64,000 bases of DNA from Paraburkholderia susongensis (GTDB lineage Bacteria > Pseudomonadota > Gammaproteobacteria > Burkholderiales > Burkholderiaceae), in the NCBI RefSeq assembly GCF_900177725.1, contig NZ_FXAT01000004.1, forward strand, positions 682,001 to 746,000, in the 5' to 3' direction. Made by a program: the position numbers and the translations under genes. The notes beneath the pieces were generated by a model. That model was not told where the DNA came from. It saw nothing but the letters and a program-made list of their open reading frames with translations, and searched no databases. Below, in pieces: positions 1 through 8,406 of the stretch (the stretch's first letter is position 1; each line of letters opens with the position of its first letter).

Positions 1-1
1 C

Positions 2-514
2 ATCACGAGCTTCCATTTGCCGCAGGACAAACAGACGACGATCGACGGCCTGATCGCCTCATACCCGAACCTCACCGCGATCGACACCGGCCCGATTCTC
101 GCGCAGGTGCAGCGCGTGCTGCAGCAGGTGATCGGCGCGGTGCAGTTCCTGTTCGCGTTCACGCTCGCGGCCGGCGTGCTCGTGCTGTATGCGGCGCTTG
201 CGGGCACGCGCGACGAGCGTATGCGAGAATCCGCGCTGCTGCGTGCGCTCGGGGCGTCGCATCGCCAGGTGCGCGCGGTGCAGGTGGCCGAATTCGTCGC
301 GGTGGGCGCGCTCTCCGGCTTGATGGCGGCCGCGGGCGCGCAGATCGTCGGCTCGCTGCTCGCCACGCACGTGTTCGAGTTCTATCTGAACTTCGACCCG
401 TGGCTGCTGCCGGCGGGCGTTGCCGGCGGCATCGCCTGCGCCGGCGTGGGCGGCTGGCTGAGCCTGCGGCATGTGTTGGCGCGGCCCGCGCTGCAATCAC
501 TGCGGGACGCGTGA
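2..514 (+). CDS. FtsX-family ABC transporter permease, C-terminal part (5' end outside window)
   Basis: The frame is already open at the left edge, so only the last 170 residues are present. It reads as the final third of a MacB/LolE/YbbP-type permease: a periplasmic stretch, a hydrophobic helix (FLFAFTLAAGVLVLYAAL), the cytoplasmic segment MRESALLRALGASHRQV typical of FtsX permeases, and two more helices near the end. Such permeases work with an ATPase to move lipids, lipoproteins or peptides out of the inner membrane. The ATPase partner is not in the window, so the substrate cannot be told. The fold family is fairly sure and the specific role unknown. Confidence 0.8.
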   Translation: MTSFHLPQDKQTTIDGLIASYPNLTAIDTGPILAQVQRVLQQVIGAVQFLFAFTLAAGVLVLYAALAGTRDERMRESALLRALGASHRQVRAVQVAEFVAVGALSGLMAAAGAQIVGSLLATHVFEFYLNFDPWLLPAGVAGGIACAGVGGWLSLRHVLARPALQSLRDA

Positions 515-551
515 TTTTTTCTGATGGTTTTTTCCGGCGGTTGAGCAGGGT

Positions 552-965
552 ATGAGCGATTTGAACGACGAAGTGTCCGCGCACGAGCCGACGGCCTTCG
601 AACTGGTGGGCGGCGAAGCGCGCGTGCGTGAACTGATCGACCGCTTTTACGACCTCATGGATCTCGAAGCGGATTTCGCCGGGATTCGCGCGCTGCATCC
701 GGCGTCGCTCGATGGTTCGCGCGACAAGCTGTTCTGGTTCCTGTGCGGCTGGCTCGGCGGCCCCGATCACTACATCAGCCGCTTCGGCCATCCGCGTCTG
801 CGCGCGCGGCATCTGCCGTTTGCGATTGCATCGAGCGAGCGCGACCAGTGGCTGCGCTGCATGGCATGGGCGATGGAAGACATCGGGCTGGCGGAGCCGT
901 TGCGCGAGCGGCTGCTCGGCTCGTTTTTCGAAACCGCGGACTGGATGCGCAACCGCAATGGCTGA
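552..965 (+). CDS. Group II truncated haemoglobin
   Basis: A 137-residue protein of the 2/2 globin type. Visible family marks are the B-helix Tyr in DRFYDLM, the proximal-His region FGHPRLRARHLPFAI, and the G-helix Trp in RDQWLRCM, which is characteristic of group II. The length fits the family. Proteins of this group bind O2, NO or sulfide at a haem and are usually linked to nitrosative or oxidative stress or to oxygen handling in the cytoplasm. The start is the first ATG after the permease, 37 bases downstream. Its stop overlaps the start of the DUF924 gene by 8 bases, so the two are probably translated from one message. Confidence 0.87.
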   Translation: MSDLNDEVSAHEPTAFELVGGEARVRELIDRFYDLMDLEADFAGIRALHPASLDGSRDKLFWFLCGWLGGPDHYISRFGHPRLRARHLPFAIASSERDQWLRCMAWAMEDIGLAEPLRERLLGSFFETADWMRNRNG

Positions 966-1605
966 TACGCCGCGGCACGCCACGCCTGCGGCGGCGTATT
1001 CGGCTGAAGCCGACTACGCCGCGCTCGCGCCGCAAGCGCGCGAAGTGCTCGACTGCTGGTTCGGCGCGCCCGATGCGCCGGACTACGGCCGCGAGCGCAA
1101 GCGCTGGTTCAAGCGCAACGCTGCCTTCGATACGATGCTGCGCGAACGTTTCGGTCACCTGATCGATGCGGCGAACGCGGGCGCGCTCGACGCGTGGCAG
1201 GCTACGCCGTTAGGCGCTCTCGCGCTCGTCGTCGTGCTCGATCAGTTCTCGCGCAACTGTCATCGCAACACGCCGCGCGCGTTCGCCGCCGACCGCAAGG
1301 CGCTGGATGTCGCGCAACGGATGGTCGCGAGCGGCGCCGACCGTCTGTTGCCGGGTGTGCAGCATCGCGCGTTCGCTTATCTGCCGTTCGAGCACGACGA
1401 AACGTCCGCGAGCCAGCACGAGTCGCTGCGCCTTTTCAGGCAGATCGCGGCGGAGCCGGGCGGCGAGGACTATTACCGCCATGCGGTGCGGCACGCGGAA
1501 GTCATCGAGCGGTTCGGGCGCTTTCCGCATCGCAATGCGTTGCTCGGGCGCGAGTCGAGCGACGCAGAAGCCGCGTTTCTGCGCGAACCCGGTTCATCGT
1601 TCTAG
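958..1605 (+). CDS. DUF924 family protein
   Basis: A 215-residue cytoplasmic protein with the DUF924 signature: an early VLDCWFG segment, the paired WF in RKRWFKRN, LALVVVLDQFSRNCHRNTPRAFA in the middle (the family's DQFpRN block), and HRAFAYLPFEHDE, then a C-terminal RFGRFPHRN motif. The family has a TPR-like helical fold and no established function. The ATG at 958 was chosen because it overlaps the haemoglobin stop, a common sign of coupled translation, and because the homology begins soon after it. The open frame runs further upstream, but that part lies inside the globin gene and looks non-coding. Confidence 0.82.
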   Translation: MADTPRHATPAAAYSAEADYAALAPQAREVLDCWFGAPDAPDYGRERKRWFKRNAAFDTMLRERFGHLIDAANAGALDAWQATPLGALALVVVLDQFSRNCHRNTPRAFAADRKALDVAQRMVASGADRLLPGVQHRAFAYLPFEHDETSASQHESLRLFRQIAAEPGGEDYYRHAVRHAEVIERFGRFPHRNALLGRESSDAEAAFLREPGSSF

Positions 1606-1641
1606 ATACGGACGCGCGCGTTGCGGTAACCGCGACGCGTT

Positions 1642-3756
1642 CTAGTCGTCACCACGCACCGTGCCCGCAACCGGTGTGCGCACGAACACGCGCAGCAGTT
1701 CATCCGAATCGCCGGGCCGCGCGCCGGACCAGAACAGACGCCATTCGCCGTCCGGCGGGCGCGCGTTGTCCCGGCGGCTTTCCTCGATCAGCCATGTACA
1801 GCCGGTGGTGCGCGGGTTCTCGTTCGGCTGATGCTCGATGCCGGTGTAGTAGTAGAGCATCGGCGCTTCGGATTCGCCGAGTCCGGTGCTCGCCATGCAA
1901 TCGCCGTCGTTCCATTCAATATCCATTTTCGCGCCGAGATCCTGGAACACCGAGCGGTAGCTCTTCGCGTAGTCGAGCCACGGCAGCAGCAGCGTGCTGA
2001 TGAGTCCCCACACGAGCACCGCCCCCGCGCACCAGCTGAGCGCGCCGCGCCATTTGCCGGCGTGCTTGAAGGACGGCAGCAGCCACAGCCAGCCCAGCGT
2101 GAGCAGCAGCCCACCGGCGATCAGCACGGGCTTGACCGGCAGCACCCAGTCGAGCGGCAGCCAGCGTCCGAGCCGATGCAGCGACGCATGCGTGTTCGCG
2201 GGGCTCGTCATGATCGACCAGACGAGCCACACGAGCGCGGCCGCGCTGCCGAACAGCACGCGGCTCGTCATGTCCCAGCCGGTATGCAGGCGCGCCGGCA
2301 GTCTCTCGACGCCCTGCATCGCAAGCAGCGCGAGCGGCGCGATGAACGGCAGGATGTACAGCTCGCGCACCGTCGCCGAACTTTGCAGCACGGCGAAGCC
2401 GATGCCCGCAAAGATCGCCGGCAACGCGACGCGCGGGTCGCGCCAGCGCCGCCACACTCCGCTGGCGAGCGCAGCCAGCGCGAGCGGCACCACCGGAAAG
2501 CCGACGCTCAGCACGGTGCGCAGCACGAACAGGCGGCTCTCGTTTTCGGAGCCGAGTTCGGGCACCGAAAAGCCGAAGAAGCGCCCGACGTTGTTGTCCC
2601 ACAGCCAGACCTTGAACAGCGCTTCGGAGCGCAGGTAGAAGCAGACCGGCCAGATCAGGGCGAACGGCGCGCAGACCAGCGCGGCGATGCCGAGCGCGCC
2701 CGCGAAGCTGCGGCTGCGGCATGCGGGATAGAGCGCGAGTACCGCGCAGGTGGTCGCACCGAATACGAGCGGAACGAACAGGCCCTTGGCAAGCAGCGAG
2801 ACGCCGACGCCCGCGCCGAACATCGTTGCGCCGCTCAGGATCGCGTAGCGGCGGCTGCGCGCGTCGAGCGACTGGGCATACAGCGGTGCATGTGGTGGCA
2901 AATGCGGCGGCATTTGCGGTTGAGGCTGCGCGGGCTCGCGCAGATGTACGAGCACGAGTTCGAACAGGCCGCAGAAGCCGAGTGCCGCGCCCGCCATCAG
3001 CGCGACGTCGGTCATCATGTCGTGCACGTGCTTGACGACGGCGAGCGTGCCGCCGAACAGCGCGAGCGTGCCGATCACGCGCAGATCGAACCAGCTCGAC
3101 GCACCCACCGCGCGGCGGGCGACGCGGGCCGTGTAGTAGACCGTCAGGCCCGCGAACAGCGCGCTCGCAAGACGCGCGGCGTCGTGCAGCGGCAGGTAGC
3201 GGCCAAACATCCACGCAAGGCCGGCGGCGATCCAGTCGTAGATCGGCGGTTTTTCGACGAAGGGCTGGCCCGCATTGGTCGGCACGACGAGGTCGCCGGT
3301 GTCGAGCATGTGCTGGATGATGCCGAACGTGTAGGTTTCGTCCTGCTTCCACGGCTCGTGGCCCAGGGTGCCCGGCAGCAGCCATGCGCAAAGGATCGCC
3401 AGCGCGACGAGCCATAGCAGCGGACGGATCGCCGCGAGCGCGCGCCAGCGTTGCAGGCCGCGTGCGGCGCGATCGGCGGGAAGGGTGGCCGGGGCGGCGC
3501 TGGCCGTGTTTGCCGCTTGCGCTGACGCGGCTGAGTTCGTGGGCGCAGCCGCTTCGGCCGCCCCGGTCATATGGCTGCCGGATAGGCCGTTGCCACCCAG
3601 CGCCGCGTGTGCTGCCCTCGCGCGCGCGCCGCGCAACTGGCCTGCAGGGGAGCCTGGATGCGCAGTCTCGCGCGTGTCGCCGGCGAGCGCAGCCGATGTC
3701 GAGGCTGCCGTCGTGGCGTTTTCCGCGCGCCACCGCGCGGACTGCTTGTCTTGCAT
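1642..3756 (-). CDS. GT39/ArnT-like membrane glycosyltransferase
   Basis: A 704-residue integral membrane protein. After a long Ala-rich, poorly ordered N-terminus of about 100 residues come many hydrophobic helices. Near residue 133 is HEPWKQDET, and near 168 is the EKPPIYDW block; both are conserved in ArnT/PMT-type glycosyltransferases (family GT39), where the acidic residues in the first periplasmic loop are catalytic. These enzymes use polyprenyl-phosphate sugars to modify lipid A or proteins on the periplasmic side. The start ATG at 3756 removes a basic upstream extension that looks non-coding. Substrate is not predictable; no arn genes are adjacent. Confidence 0.75.
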   Translation of the reverse strand: MQDKQSARWRAENATTAASTSAALAGDTRETAHPGSPAGQLRGARARAAHAALGGNGLSGSHMTGAAEAAAPTNSAASAQAANTASAAPATLPADRAARGLQRWRALAAIRPLLWLVALAILCAWLLPGTLGHEPWKQDETYTFGIIQHMLDTGDLVVPTNAGQPFVEKPPIYDWIAAGLAWMFGRYLPLHDAARLASALFAGLTVYYTARVARRAVGASSWFDLRVIGTLALFGGTLAVVKHVHDMMTDVALMAGAALGFCGLFELVLVHLREPAQPQPQMPPHLPPHAPLYAQSLDARSRRYAILSGATMFGAGVGVSLLAKGLFVPLVFGATTCAVLALYPACRSRSFAGALGIAALVCAPFALIWPVCFYLRSEALFKVWLWDNNVGRFFGFSVPELGSENESRLFVLRTVLSVGFPVVPLALAALASGVWRRWRDPRVALPAIFAGIGFAVLQSSATVRELYILPFIAPLALLAMQGVERLPARLHTGWDMTSRVLFGSAAALVWLVWSIMTSPANTHASLHRLGRWLPLDWVLPVKPVLIAGGLLLTLGWLWLLPSFKHAGKWRGALSWCAGAVLVWGLISTLLLPWLDYAKSYRSVFQDLGAKMDIEWNDGDCMASTGLGESEAPMLYYYTGIEHQPNENPRTTGCTWLIEESRRDNARPPDGEWRLFWSGARPGDSDELLRVFVRTPVAGTVRGDD

Positions 3757-4008
3757 GGAAGTCTCTGATCGGCGTACGCGGCGGCGTGGGCCTCGTACTT
3801 CTGTTCTGGCTTGGGTCGCCTGCCATTGCACGCGACTCGAGCCGATTGTAGCGCCGGATTATTACCGAAGATTACAGAAGGGGGCGGGAAGGTGGCGCTT
3901 TATACGCGCGAGTGTGTGTTTCCCGTCAGATCGACGGGAATTCGTAGTGGGAACGGCCGAGGAACAAGGGCGCGGCCGGGATGGACCGCGCTTTGGGCGC
4001 AACGCGGC

Positions 4009-4755
4009 TCAGCGGCCGCCGGTCACGTCGAAGAGCGTGCCCGTCACATAGGAGGCTGCGTCGCTCAGCAGCCAGACGATGGCCTCGGCGACTTCGTCCG
4101 CGCTGCCGGGGCGGCCGAGCGGTGTGGTCGCGCCGAGCTGCGCGGCGCGCTCGGGCTTGCCGCCGCTCGCGTGAATCTCGGTGTCGATGAGGCCCGGGCG
4201 CACCGCGTTTACGCGCACGCCCTGCGGGCCGAGTTCCTTGGCGAGGCCGAGCGTCATGGTGTCGATTGCGCCTTTCGAGCCCGCGTAATCGACGTATTCG
4301 TTCGGCGAGCCAAGCCGCGCCGCCGCCGACGAAATATTGACGATCGCGCCGCCCGCGCCGCCGCGATCCTTCGACATGCGCCGCGCGGCTTCGCGCGCGC
4401 ACAGGTACGCGCCGAGCACGTTGACGTCGAACATGCGTTTCAGACGAGCGAGGTCCATGTCGGCAAGCTGGCTCGACGGGGCGACGATTCCCGCGTTGTT
4501 GACGAGCGCGTCGACGCGGCCGAACTTCTGTTGCAGCGTATCGAACATCGCGATCACGTCGGCTTCGTTCGCGACGTCGCCCGCAATCGGCACCGCGCGG
4601 CCGCCTGCGCGCTCCACCTCGCCGACTGTCTGCTGCGCGGCCGCCAGATCGCGCACGTAATTGACGCCGACGAGCCAGCCGCGCGCGCCGAGCAGACGCG
4701 CCGTTGCGCGGCCGATGCCACGGCTGCCGCCGGTGATCAGAACAGTTTTCGTCAT
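4009..4755 (-). CDS. SDR-family oxidoreductase (FabG-like)
   Basis: A 248-residue classical short-chain dehydrogenase. It has the N-terminal NAD(P) motif TGGSRGIG, the NNAG motif, an active-site Ser in NISSAAA, and the catalytic pair YAGSK (Tyr-x-x-x-Lys). The length and C-terminal VTGTLFDVTGGR match the FabG/SDR superfamily closely. The reaction would be NAD(P)H-dependent carbonyl reduction or alcohol oxidation in the cytoplasm, with unknown substrate. The ATG at 4755 is preceded by an ACGAGG Shine-Dalgarno at good spacing. The gene is flanked by about 250 bases downstream and 150 upstream, so it is probably monocistronic. It lacks the context of fatty-acid synthesis genes. Confidence 0.85.
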   Translation of the reverse strand: MTKTVLITGGSRGIGRATARLLGARGWLVGVNYVRDLAAAQQTVGEVERAGGRAVPIAGDVANEADVIAMFDTLQQKFGRVDALVNNAGIVAPSSQLADMDLARLKRMFDVNVLGAYLCAREAARRMSKDRGGAGGAIVNISSAAARLGSPNEYVDYAGSKGAIDTMTLGLAKELGPQGVRVNAVRPGLIDTEIHASGGKPERAAQLGATTPLGRPGSADEVAEAIVWLLSDAASYVTGTLFDVTGGR

Positions 4756-4805
4756 TGCAACCTCGTCGTTCGGATGGGGCCGCGGGCAACGCGCGAAAAT
4801 AACGC

Positions 4806-4911
4806 GCAAGCCGCGCTCAGACTACGTTCAAGCCGCGTTCAGGTCGCGTTCGAGCCAGCGCGCGCTCAAACCAGCGAAGCCGCCGGCAAACCAGAGTGGC
4901 AAACCAGCGTC
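4806..4911. repeat. Degenerate tandem repeat of about 14-16 nt units
   Basis: About six imperfect copies of a short unit with the core CAAGCCGCG or CAAACCAGCG follow one another in the gap between the SDR gene and the LOG-family gene. Copies drift in sequence and spacing. The last copy ends at the LOG stop codon. No function is implied; it may be slippage-derived spacer DNA. Confidence 0.45.
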
Positions 4912-5494
4912 AAAGCGCGTCGCTTTGCACCGCCCACTTGTCGCGCGCGGGCGGCTGATAGCGTTGCAGCTTGGCAATCAGCGCGACGGGATCGGCGTCG
5001 ACCTGCAGCATGTCGAGATAGGTCTGGCGCATGAAGCCTTCATCGACCGTATGCTGCAGCAGCTGGATCAGCGGATCGTAGAAATTGCCGGTGTTGAGCA
5101 GCGCAACGGCCTTGCCGTGGTAGCCGAGCTGCGCCCACGTGAAGACCTCGAACAGCTCCTCGAGCGTGCCCGCGCCGCCCGGCATCGCGACGAACGCGTC
5201 GGACAGCTCGGCCATCATCTTCTTGCGCTGATGCATGTCGGGCACCACGTGCAGTTCGGTGAGGCCGTTATGGCCGACTTCCTTGTCGACGAGCAACTCC
5301 GGAATCACGCCGATCGCGCGGCCGCCTTCGGCCATCACCGTGTCGGCGATCACGCCCATCAGTCCCACCTTGCCTCCGCCGTAGACCAGCGAGAGCTCGG
5401 CCTGCACCAGCGCGCGGCCGAACGCGCGCGCGGCCTGCTCGTACAACGGTTTGGCGCCGCTCGACGAGCCGCAATACACACACACCGACTTCAT
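4910..5494 (-). CDS. LOG-family protein (cytokinin riboside 5'-monophosphate phosphoribohydrolase type)
   Basis: A 194-residue Rossmann-fold protein beginning with VCVYCGSSSGAKPLYEQAA, with YGGGKVGLMG in the middle and the diagnostic PGGAGTLEE motif near residue 115. These mark the LOG (lonely guy) family, TIGR00730. Characterised members cleave nucleoside 5'-monophosphates, releasing the base and ribose 5-phosphate. In bacteria without cytokinin the role is probably nucleotide salvage or clearance. Only 2 bases separate the TetR gene stop from this ATG (tga-gt-atg), so the two genes form an operon and the regulator may control it. Confidence 0.88.
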   Translation of the reverse strand: MKSVCVYCGSSSGAKPLYEQAARAFGRALVQAELSLVYGGGKVGLMGVIADTVMAEGGRAIGVIPELLVDKEVGHNGLTELHVVPDMHQRKKMMAELSDAFVAMPGGAGTLEELFEVFTWAQLGYHGKAVALLNTGNFYDPLIQLLQHTVDEGFMRQTYLDMLQVDADPVALIAKLQRYQPPARDKWAVQSDAL

Positions 5495-5496
5495 AC

Positions 5497-6222
5497 TCAA
5501 ACGTCCTTCGATTCGTTGCGAGGCGCGGCGCCTTCTCGCGGCGGCAGGTAGTCGTAGAACTCGCGCTTGGGCAGCTTGCCCGATACGAGGTCGTCGAAAA
5601 TTTGCCGCGAGCGGCCGCGCAGGTAGGGCGCCATCAGCGAAACGATCTGCACGCTGACCTGGTGCAGCTCCTCGCGGATCGTTTCCTGTTCGTTGTATTT
5701 GCGCGGGTTCATCACGAACTGGTACGACAGCCAGTACGTGCCGATCACCCCGACGTTGGTCGCGATCACGTGCAGCTCCTGCGGCGTCGCGACCATTTCG
5801 CCGTCGGCGACGAGTTGCTCGCAGAACTGGCTCGCGAAGCGCACCTTGTGGCTGATGATCTGCTTGAAGTGGGTTTCGAGCGTGCGATTGCGCGCGAGCA
5901 GATCGTTCAGGTCGCGGTACAGGAAGCGGTAGCGCCACGTGAAATCGACCATGTATTGCAGATACGACCACATTTCGTCGATCGTCGCGCGATGGTCGTC
6001 GGGGAAACGCAGACGCTTCTCGATCTCCTGCTCGAACTGGCTGAAGATGCTGTTGATGATGTCGTCTTTGTTGCGGAAGTGGTAGTACAGGTTGCCTGGA
6101 CTGATTTCCATTTCCTCGGCGATCGTCGTCGTCGTGACATTCGGCTCGCCGATTTCGTTGAAGAGCTTCAACGAGAGTTCGAGAATCCGTTCGCGCGTGC
6201 GGCGGGGAGGTTTGGCTTCCAT
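5497..6222 (-). CDS. TetR-family transcriptional regulator
   Basis: A 241-residue protein. The N-terminal 60 residues form a TetR helix-turn-helix: RERILELSLKLFNE, then TTTTIAEEMEISPGNLYYHF, ending in the typical NKDDIINSIF. The rest is an all-helical ligand-binding and dimerisation domain without close resemblance to a known ligand class. It is first in a two-gene operon with the LOG-family gene. The upstream region carries a perfect TATAAT on the minus strand (6406-6411) and a perfect 11-bp hairpin in the presumed leader. The regulated genes are unknown, although autoregulation is usual for the family. Confidence 0.88.
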   Translation of the reverse strand: MEAKPPRRTRERILELSLKLFNEIGEPNVTTTTIAEEMEISPGNLYYHFRNKDDIINSIFSQFEQEIEKRLRFPDDHRATIDEMWSYLQYMVDFTWRYRFLYRDLNDLLARNRTLETHFKQIISHKVRFASQFCEQLVADGEMVATPQELHVIATNVGVIGTYWLSYQFVMNPRKYNEQETIREELHQVSVQIVSLMAPYLRGRSRQIFDDLVSGKLPKREFYDYLPPREGAAPRNESKDV

Positions 6223-6315
6223 GTCGTCCGGCCCTGGTTATGCCGGGCTGGGCGCGCGGCGGCGTGCCGCCGCTGCGTGTTCCACCCGGATGCGGTTGGT
6301 ATGTTGAGCACTCCC

Positions 6316-6340
6316 GAACCTGCCGCTGCGCGGCAGGTTC
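6316..6340. promoter_or_regulatory. Perfect 11-bp inverted repeat in the tetR leader
   Basis: GAACCTGCCGC and its exact reverse complement are separated by TGC. On the minus strand, a second small hairpin (CCCC-TTC-GGGG) lies just before it. There is no T-run, so it is not a classic terminator. It lies about 95 bases before the tetR start and downstream of a minus-strand TATAAT at 6406-6411, so it would be in the transcript. The remaining 275-base gap between tetR and dgkA shows nothing else. Confidence 0.6.
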
Positions 6341-6497
6341 CCCGAAGGGGCGGAAAGGCCTTGGGCGCTGTGTTGCCCCGTGCGTTTCCGCGAGACTATC
6401 GAACGATTATAAACCGAGCGTTCTTATACCCAGGCGCGTGGCGGGATTTTCATTTTTTTGAGCGTAGCGGCGCATTCCGGCCGCCATTCAGTACGCC

Positions 6498-7301
6498 TCA
6501 CAACCACGCGCGCAGCCAGCCTACGACGAGCGGCCCGACGATCACGATCCACGTCATCAGACACATGCCGAGCGCGACCATCACGGCCGCGCTGCCGAGA
6601 TCTTTCGCGCGGCGCGACAGCTCGTGACGTTCAAGCGAAATCCGGTCGATCGCCGCTTCGACACTCGAGTTGAGCAGCTCGACGATCAGCACGAGCAGCA
6701 CCGAGCCGAGCAGCAGTACGCGCGACACGGGATCGACCGGCACGACGAGGCCGCACGGAATCAGGATCGCGGCGAGCGTGAGCTCCTGGCGAAACGCGCT
6801 TTCCTCGCGGATCGCGACACGAAATCCGGCCAGCGAGTTTTTCATCGCGTGCCATGCGCGGGTGAGGCCGCGATTGCCTTTGTACGGATTGAAGGGCAAT
6901 GGCGCGAGCGGGTCGTCGGGACTGAGCGGCTCGTGCGGGATGTCGTCGGTTGCGTCGTGGATAGTGGCGTGTTGCGCGTTGTGGGTGGCGCTGTGTGCGG
7001 TGTGGTGTTTGACGTTGCGCCCGGTGTCGTGCGTGGTGTTGTGTTGCGCATCGTGCGTGGTGTTCACGTCAGCCGCGCCACTTGCACCACCCGTGCCACC
7101 CGCACCGTTCATTCCATGCACGCCAGTTGCGCCATGCCGCGTATTGTCGGCATGCCCGGGCATGCCGGGTTCGCACACGTCGTCGAACGGCTCGACGCTC
7201 GCCGCCTCGCGCGTGGACTCGACGGCCCGCAGCGCGCTGTTCGACGCTCGCTCCGCCGGGGATCGGCTACTTCGCATGGACGGCTCCGCGCGCCGCGTCA
7301 T
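6498..7301 (-). CDS. dgkA: Diacylglycerol kinase with long low-complexity N-terminal extension
   Basis: A 267-residue protein. The C-terminal 130 residues are a normal prokaryotic DgkA: NRGLTRAWHAMKNSLAGF, an early EESAFRQE, then the catalytic ELLNSSVEAAIDRIS and SRRAKDLGSAAVM, with three membrane helices. DgkA phosphorylates diacylglycerol to phosphatidic acid at the inner membrane. The first 135 residues are unusual: disordered, Gly/Ala-rich, then a His/Thr/Asn/Asp-rich stretch (about 80-125) of loosely repeated HNTTHD-like units. The start is well supported, because its ATG overlaps the upstream glycosyltransferase stop (ATGA). That makes it the last gene of a three-gene operon with a GT4 transferase and a metallophosphoesterase. 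Confidence 0.88.
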   Translation of the reverse strand: MTRRAEPSMRSSRSPAERASNSALRAVESTREAASVEPFDDVCEPGMPGHADNTRHGATGVHGMNGAGGTGGASGAADVNTTHDAQHNTTHDTGRNVKHHTAHSATHNAQHATIHDATDDIPHEPLSPDDPLAPLPFNPYKGNRGLTRAWHAMKNSLAGFRVAIREESAFRQELTLAAILIPCGLVVPVDPVSRVLLLGSVLLVLIVELLNSSVEAAIDRISLERHELSRRAKDLGSAAVMVALGMCLMTWIVIVGPLVVGWLRAWL

Positions 7302-8329
7302 GCGGCGGCGCTTTCCTCATGATACGCCTCGCGTCGCAGCGGCTTCAGATGCGCGGCAAACTGCGCGGACGCCGCCGCCCACGAGAAGCGCTCAGCCCAT
7401 GCGCGCGCATCGTGGCGATCGATCTTCAGTGCGGCGAGACAGGCCTCGCGTAGATCCTCATGCATCGCGCCGGCGCCGCCATCGCCGAGCACATCGATCG
7501 GACCGGTGACCGGGTACGCGGCAACCGGCGTGCCGCATGCAAGCGCTTCGAGCAGCACGAGACCGAACGTGTCGGTGCGGCTCGGGAACACGAAGACGTC
7601 CGCGGCCGCGTAGACCTTCGCGAGTTCGGCCTGCGAGAGCACGCCGAGGTAGTTCGCCTGCGGATAGCGCGACCTCAGTTCGGCGAGCGCCGGGCCTTCG
7701 CCCGCGACCCACTTCGAGCCGGGCAGGTCGAGCCGCAGAAACGCCTCGACGTTTTTCTCGACCGCTACGCGTCCCACGTACAGGAAGATCGGCCGCGCGG
7801 TGTTGAGCACCTTCGAATCCATCGGATGGAAAATCTCGAGGTCGACGCCGCGCGTCCACAGCACGACGTTCGTGAAGCCGAACTTCTCCAGGTCGTGCTT
7901 GACGACGGGTGTCGGCGCCATCACGGCGAGCGAGCGCTTGTGAAACCAGTGCAGGAACTTGTAGGTCGCGGAGAGCGGAATGCCGAAGCGCGCCTGCACG
8001 TATTCGGGAAAGCGCGTGTGATACGCGGTCGTGAACGGCAGCTTCTGCTGGAGTGCATAGGCGCGCGCGGCCATTCCGAGCGGCCCTTCGGTCGCGATGT
8101 GCAGCGCGTCGGGCGCGAAGCGGTCGATGCGCTCGCGCAGCTTGCGGCGCGGCAGCAGCGACAGGCGGATCTCAGGATACGTGGGGCAGGGGATCGTTCT
8201 GAATTCGAGCGGTGTCAGCAGATCGACCTGATGGCCGAGCGCAATGAGTTCGCGTGTGGTGTTTTTCAGCGTGCGCACGACGCCGTTGACCTGCGGTTCC
8301 CACGCGTCGGTGACGATCATGATCTTCAT
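7298..8329 (-). CDS. GT4 glycosyltransferase, probable diacylglycerol glycosyltransferase (Agt/SqdX-like)
   Basis: A 343-residue GT-B enzyme. The N-terminus MKIMIVTDAWEPQVNGVVRT is typical of the SqdX/MgtA/Agt group. The C-terminal half has LYVGRVAVEKNVEAFL and the donor-binding PSRTDTFGLVLLEALACGTP (the EX7E block). Members transfer sugar from UDP- or GDP-sugar to membrane diacylglycerol or phosphatidylinositol. It sits between a PlcP-like phosphoesterase and DgkA, with a 4-base overlap to dgkA. That context suggests glycosylation of diacylglycerol released from phospholipid under phosphate limitation. The substrate is inferred from context only. Other GT4 roles, such as lipopolysaccharide synthesis, are possible. 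Confidence 0.82.
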   Translation of the reverse strand: MKIMIVTDAWEPQVNGVVRTLKNTTRELIALGHQVDLLTPLEFRTIPCPTYPEIRLSLLPRRKLRERIDRFAPDALHIATEGPLGMAARAYALQQKLPFTTAYHTRFPEYVQARFGIPLSATYKFLHWFHKRSLAVMAPTPVVKHDLEKFGFTNVVLWTRGVDLEIFHPMDSKVLNTARPIFLYVGRVAVEKNVEAFLRLDLPGSKWVAGEGPALAELRSRYPQANYLGVLSQAELAKVYAAADVFVFPSRTDTFGLVLLEALACGTPVAAYPVTGPIDVLGDGGAGAMHEDLREACLAALKIDRHDARAWAERFSWAAASAQFAAHLKPLRREAYHEESAAA

Positions 8330-8386
8330 CGATTGGTTCCTCGATTCGTTGCTCGATTGATTCCCGATCTGATTCCCCGATTCGGG
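8330..8386. repeat. Short degenerate CGATTSRTT repeats upstream of the GT4 gene
   Basis: Four to five imperfect copies of a 12-nt unit, such as CGATTGGTTCCT, CGATTCGTTGCT and CGATTGATTCCC, fill most of the gap between the phosphoesterase and the GT4 start. They lie immediately upstream of the GT4 ATG and take the place of a recognisable Shine-Dalgarno sequence. Confidence 0.5.
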
Positions 8387-8406
8387 CCCGGTGGAAGTGG
8401 ACGGGG

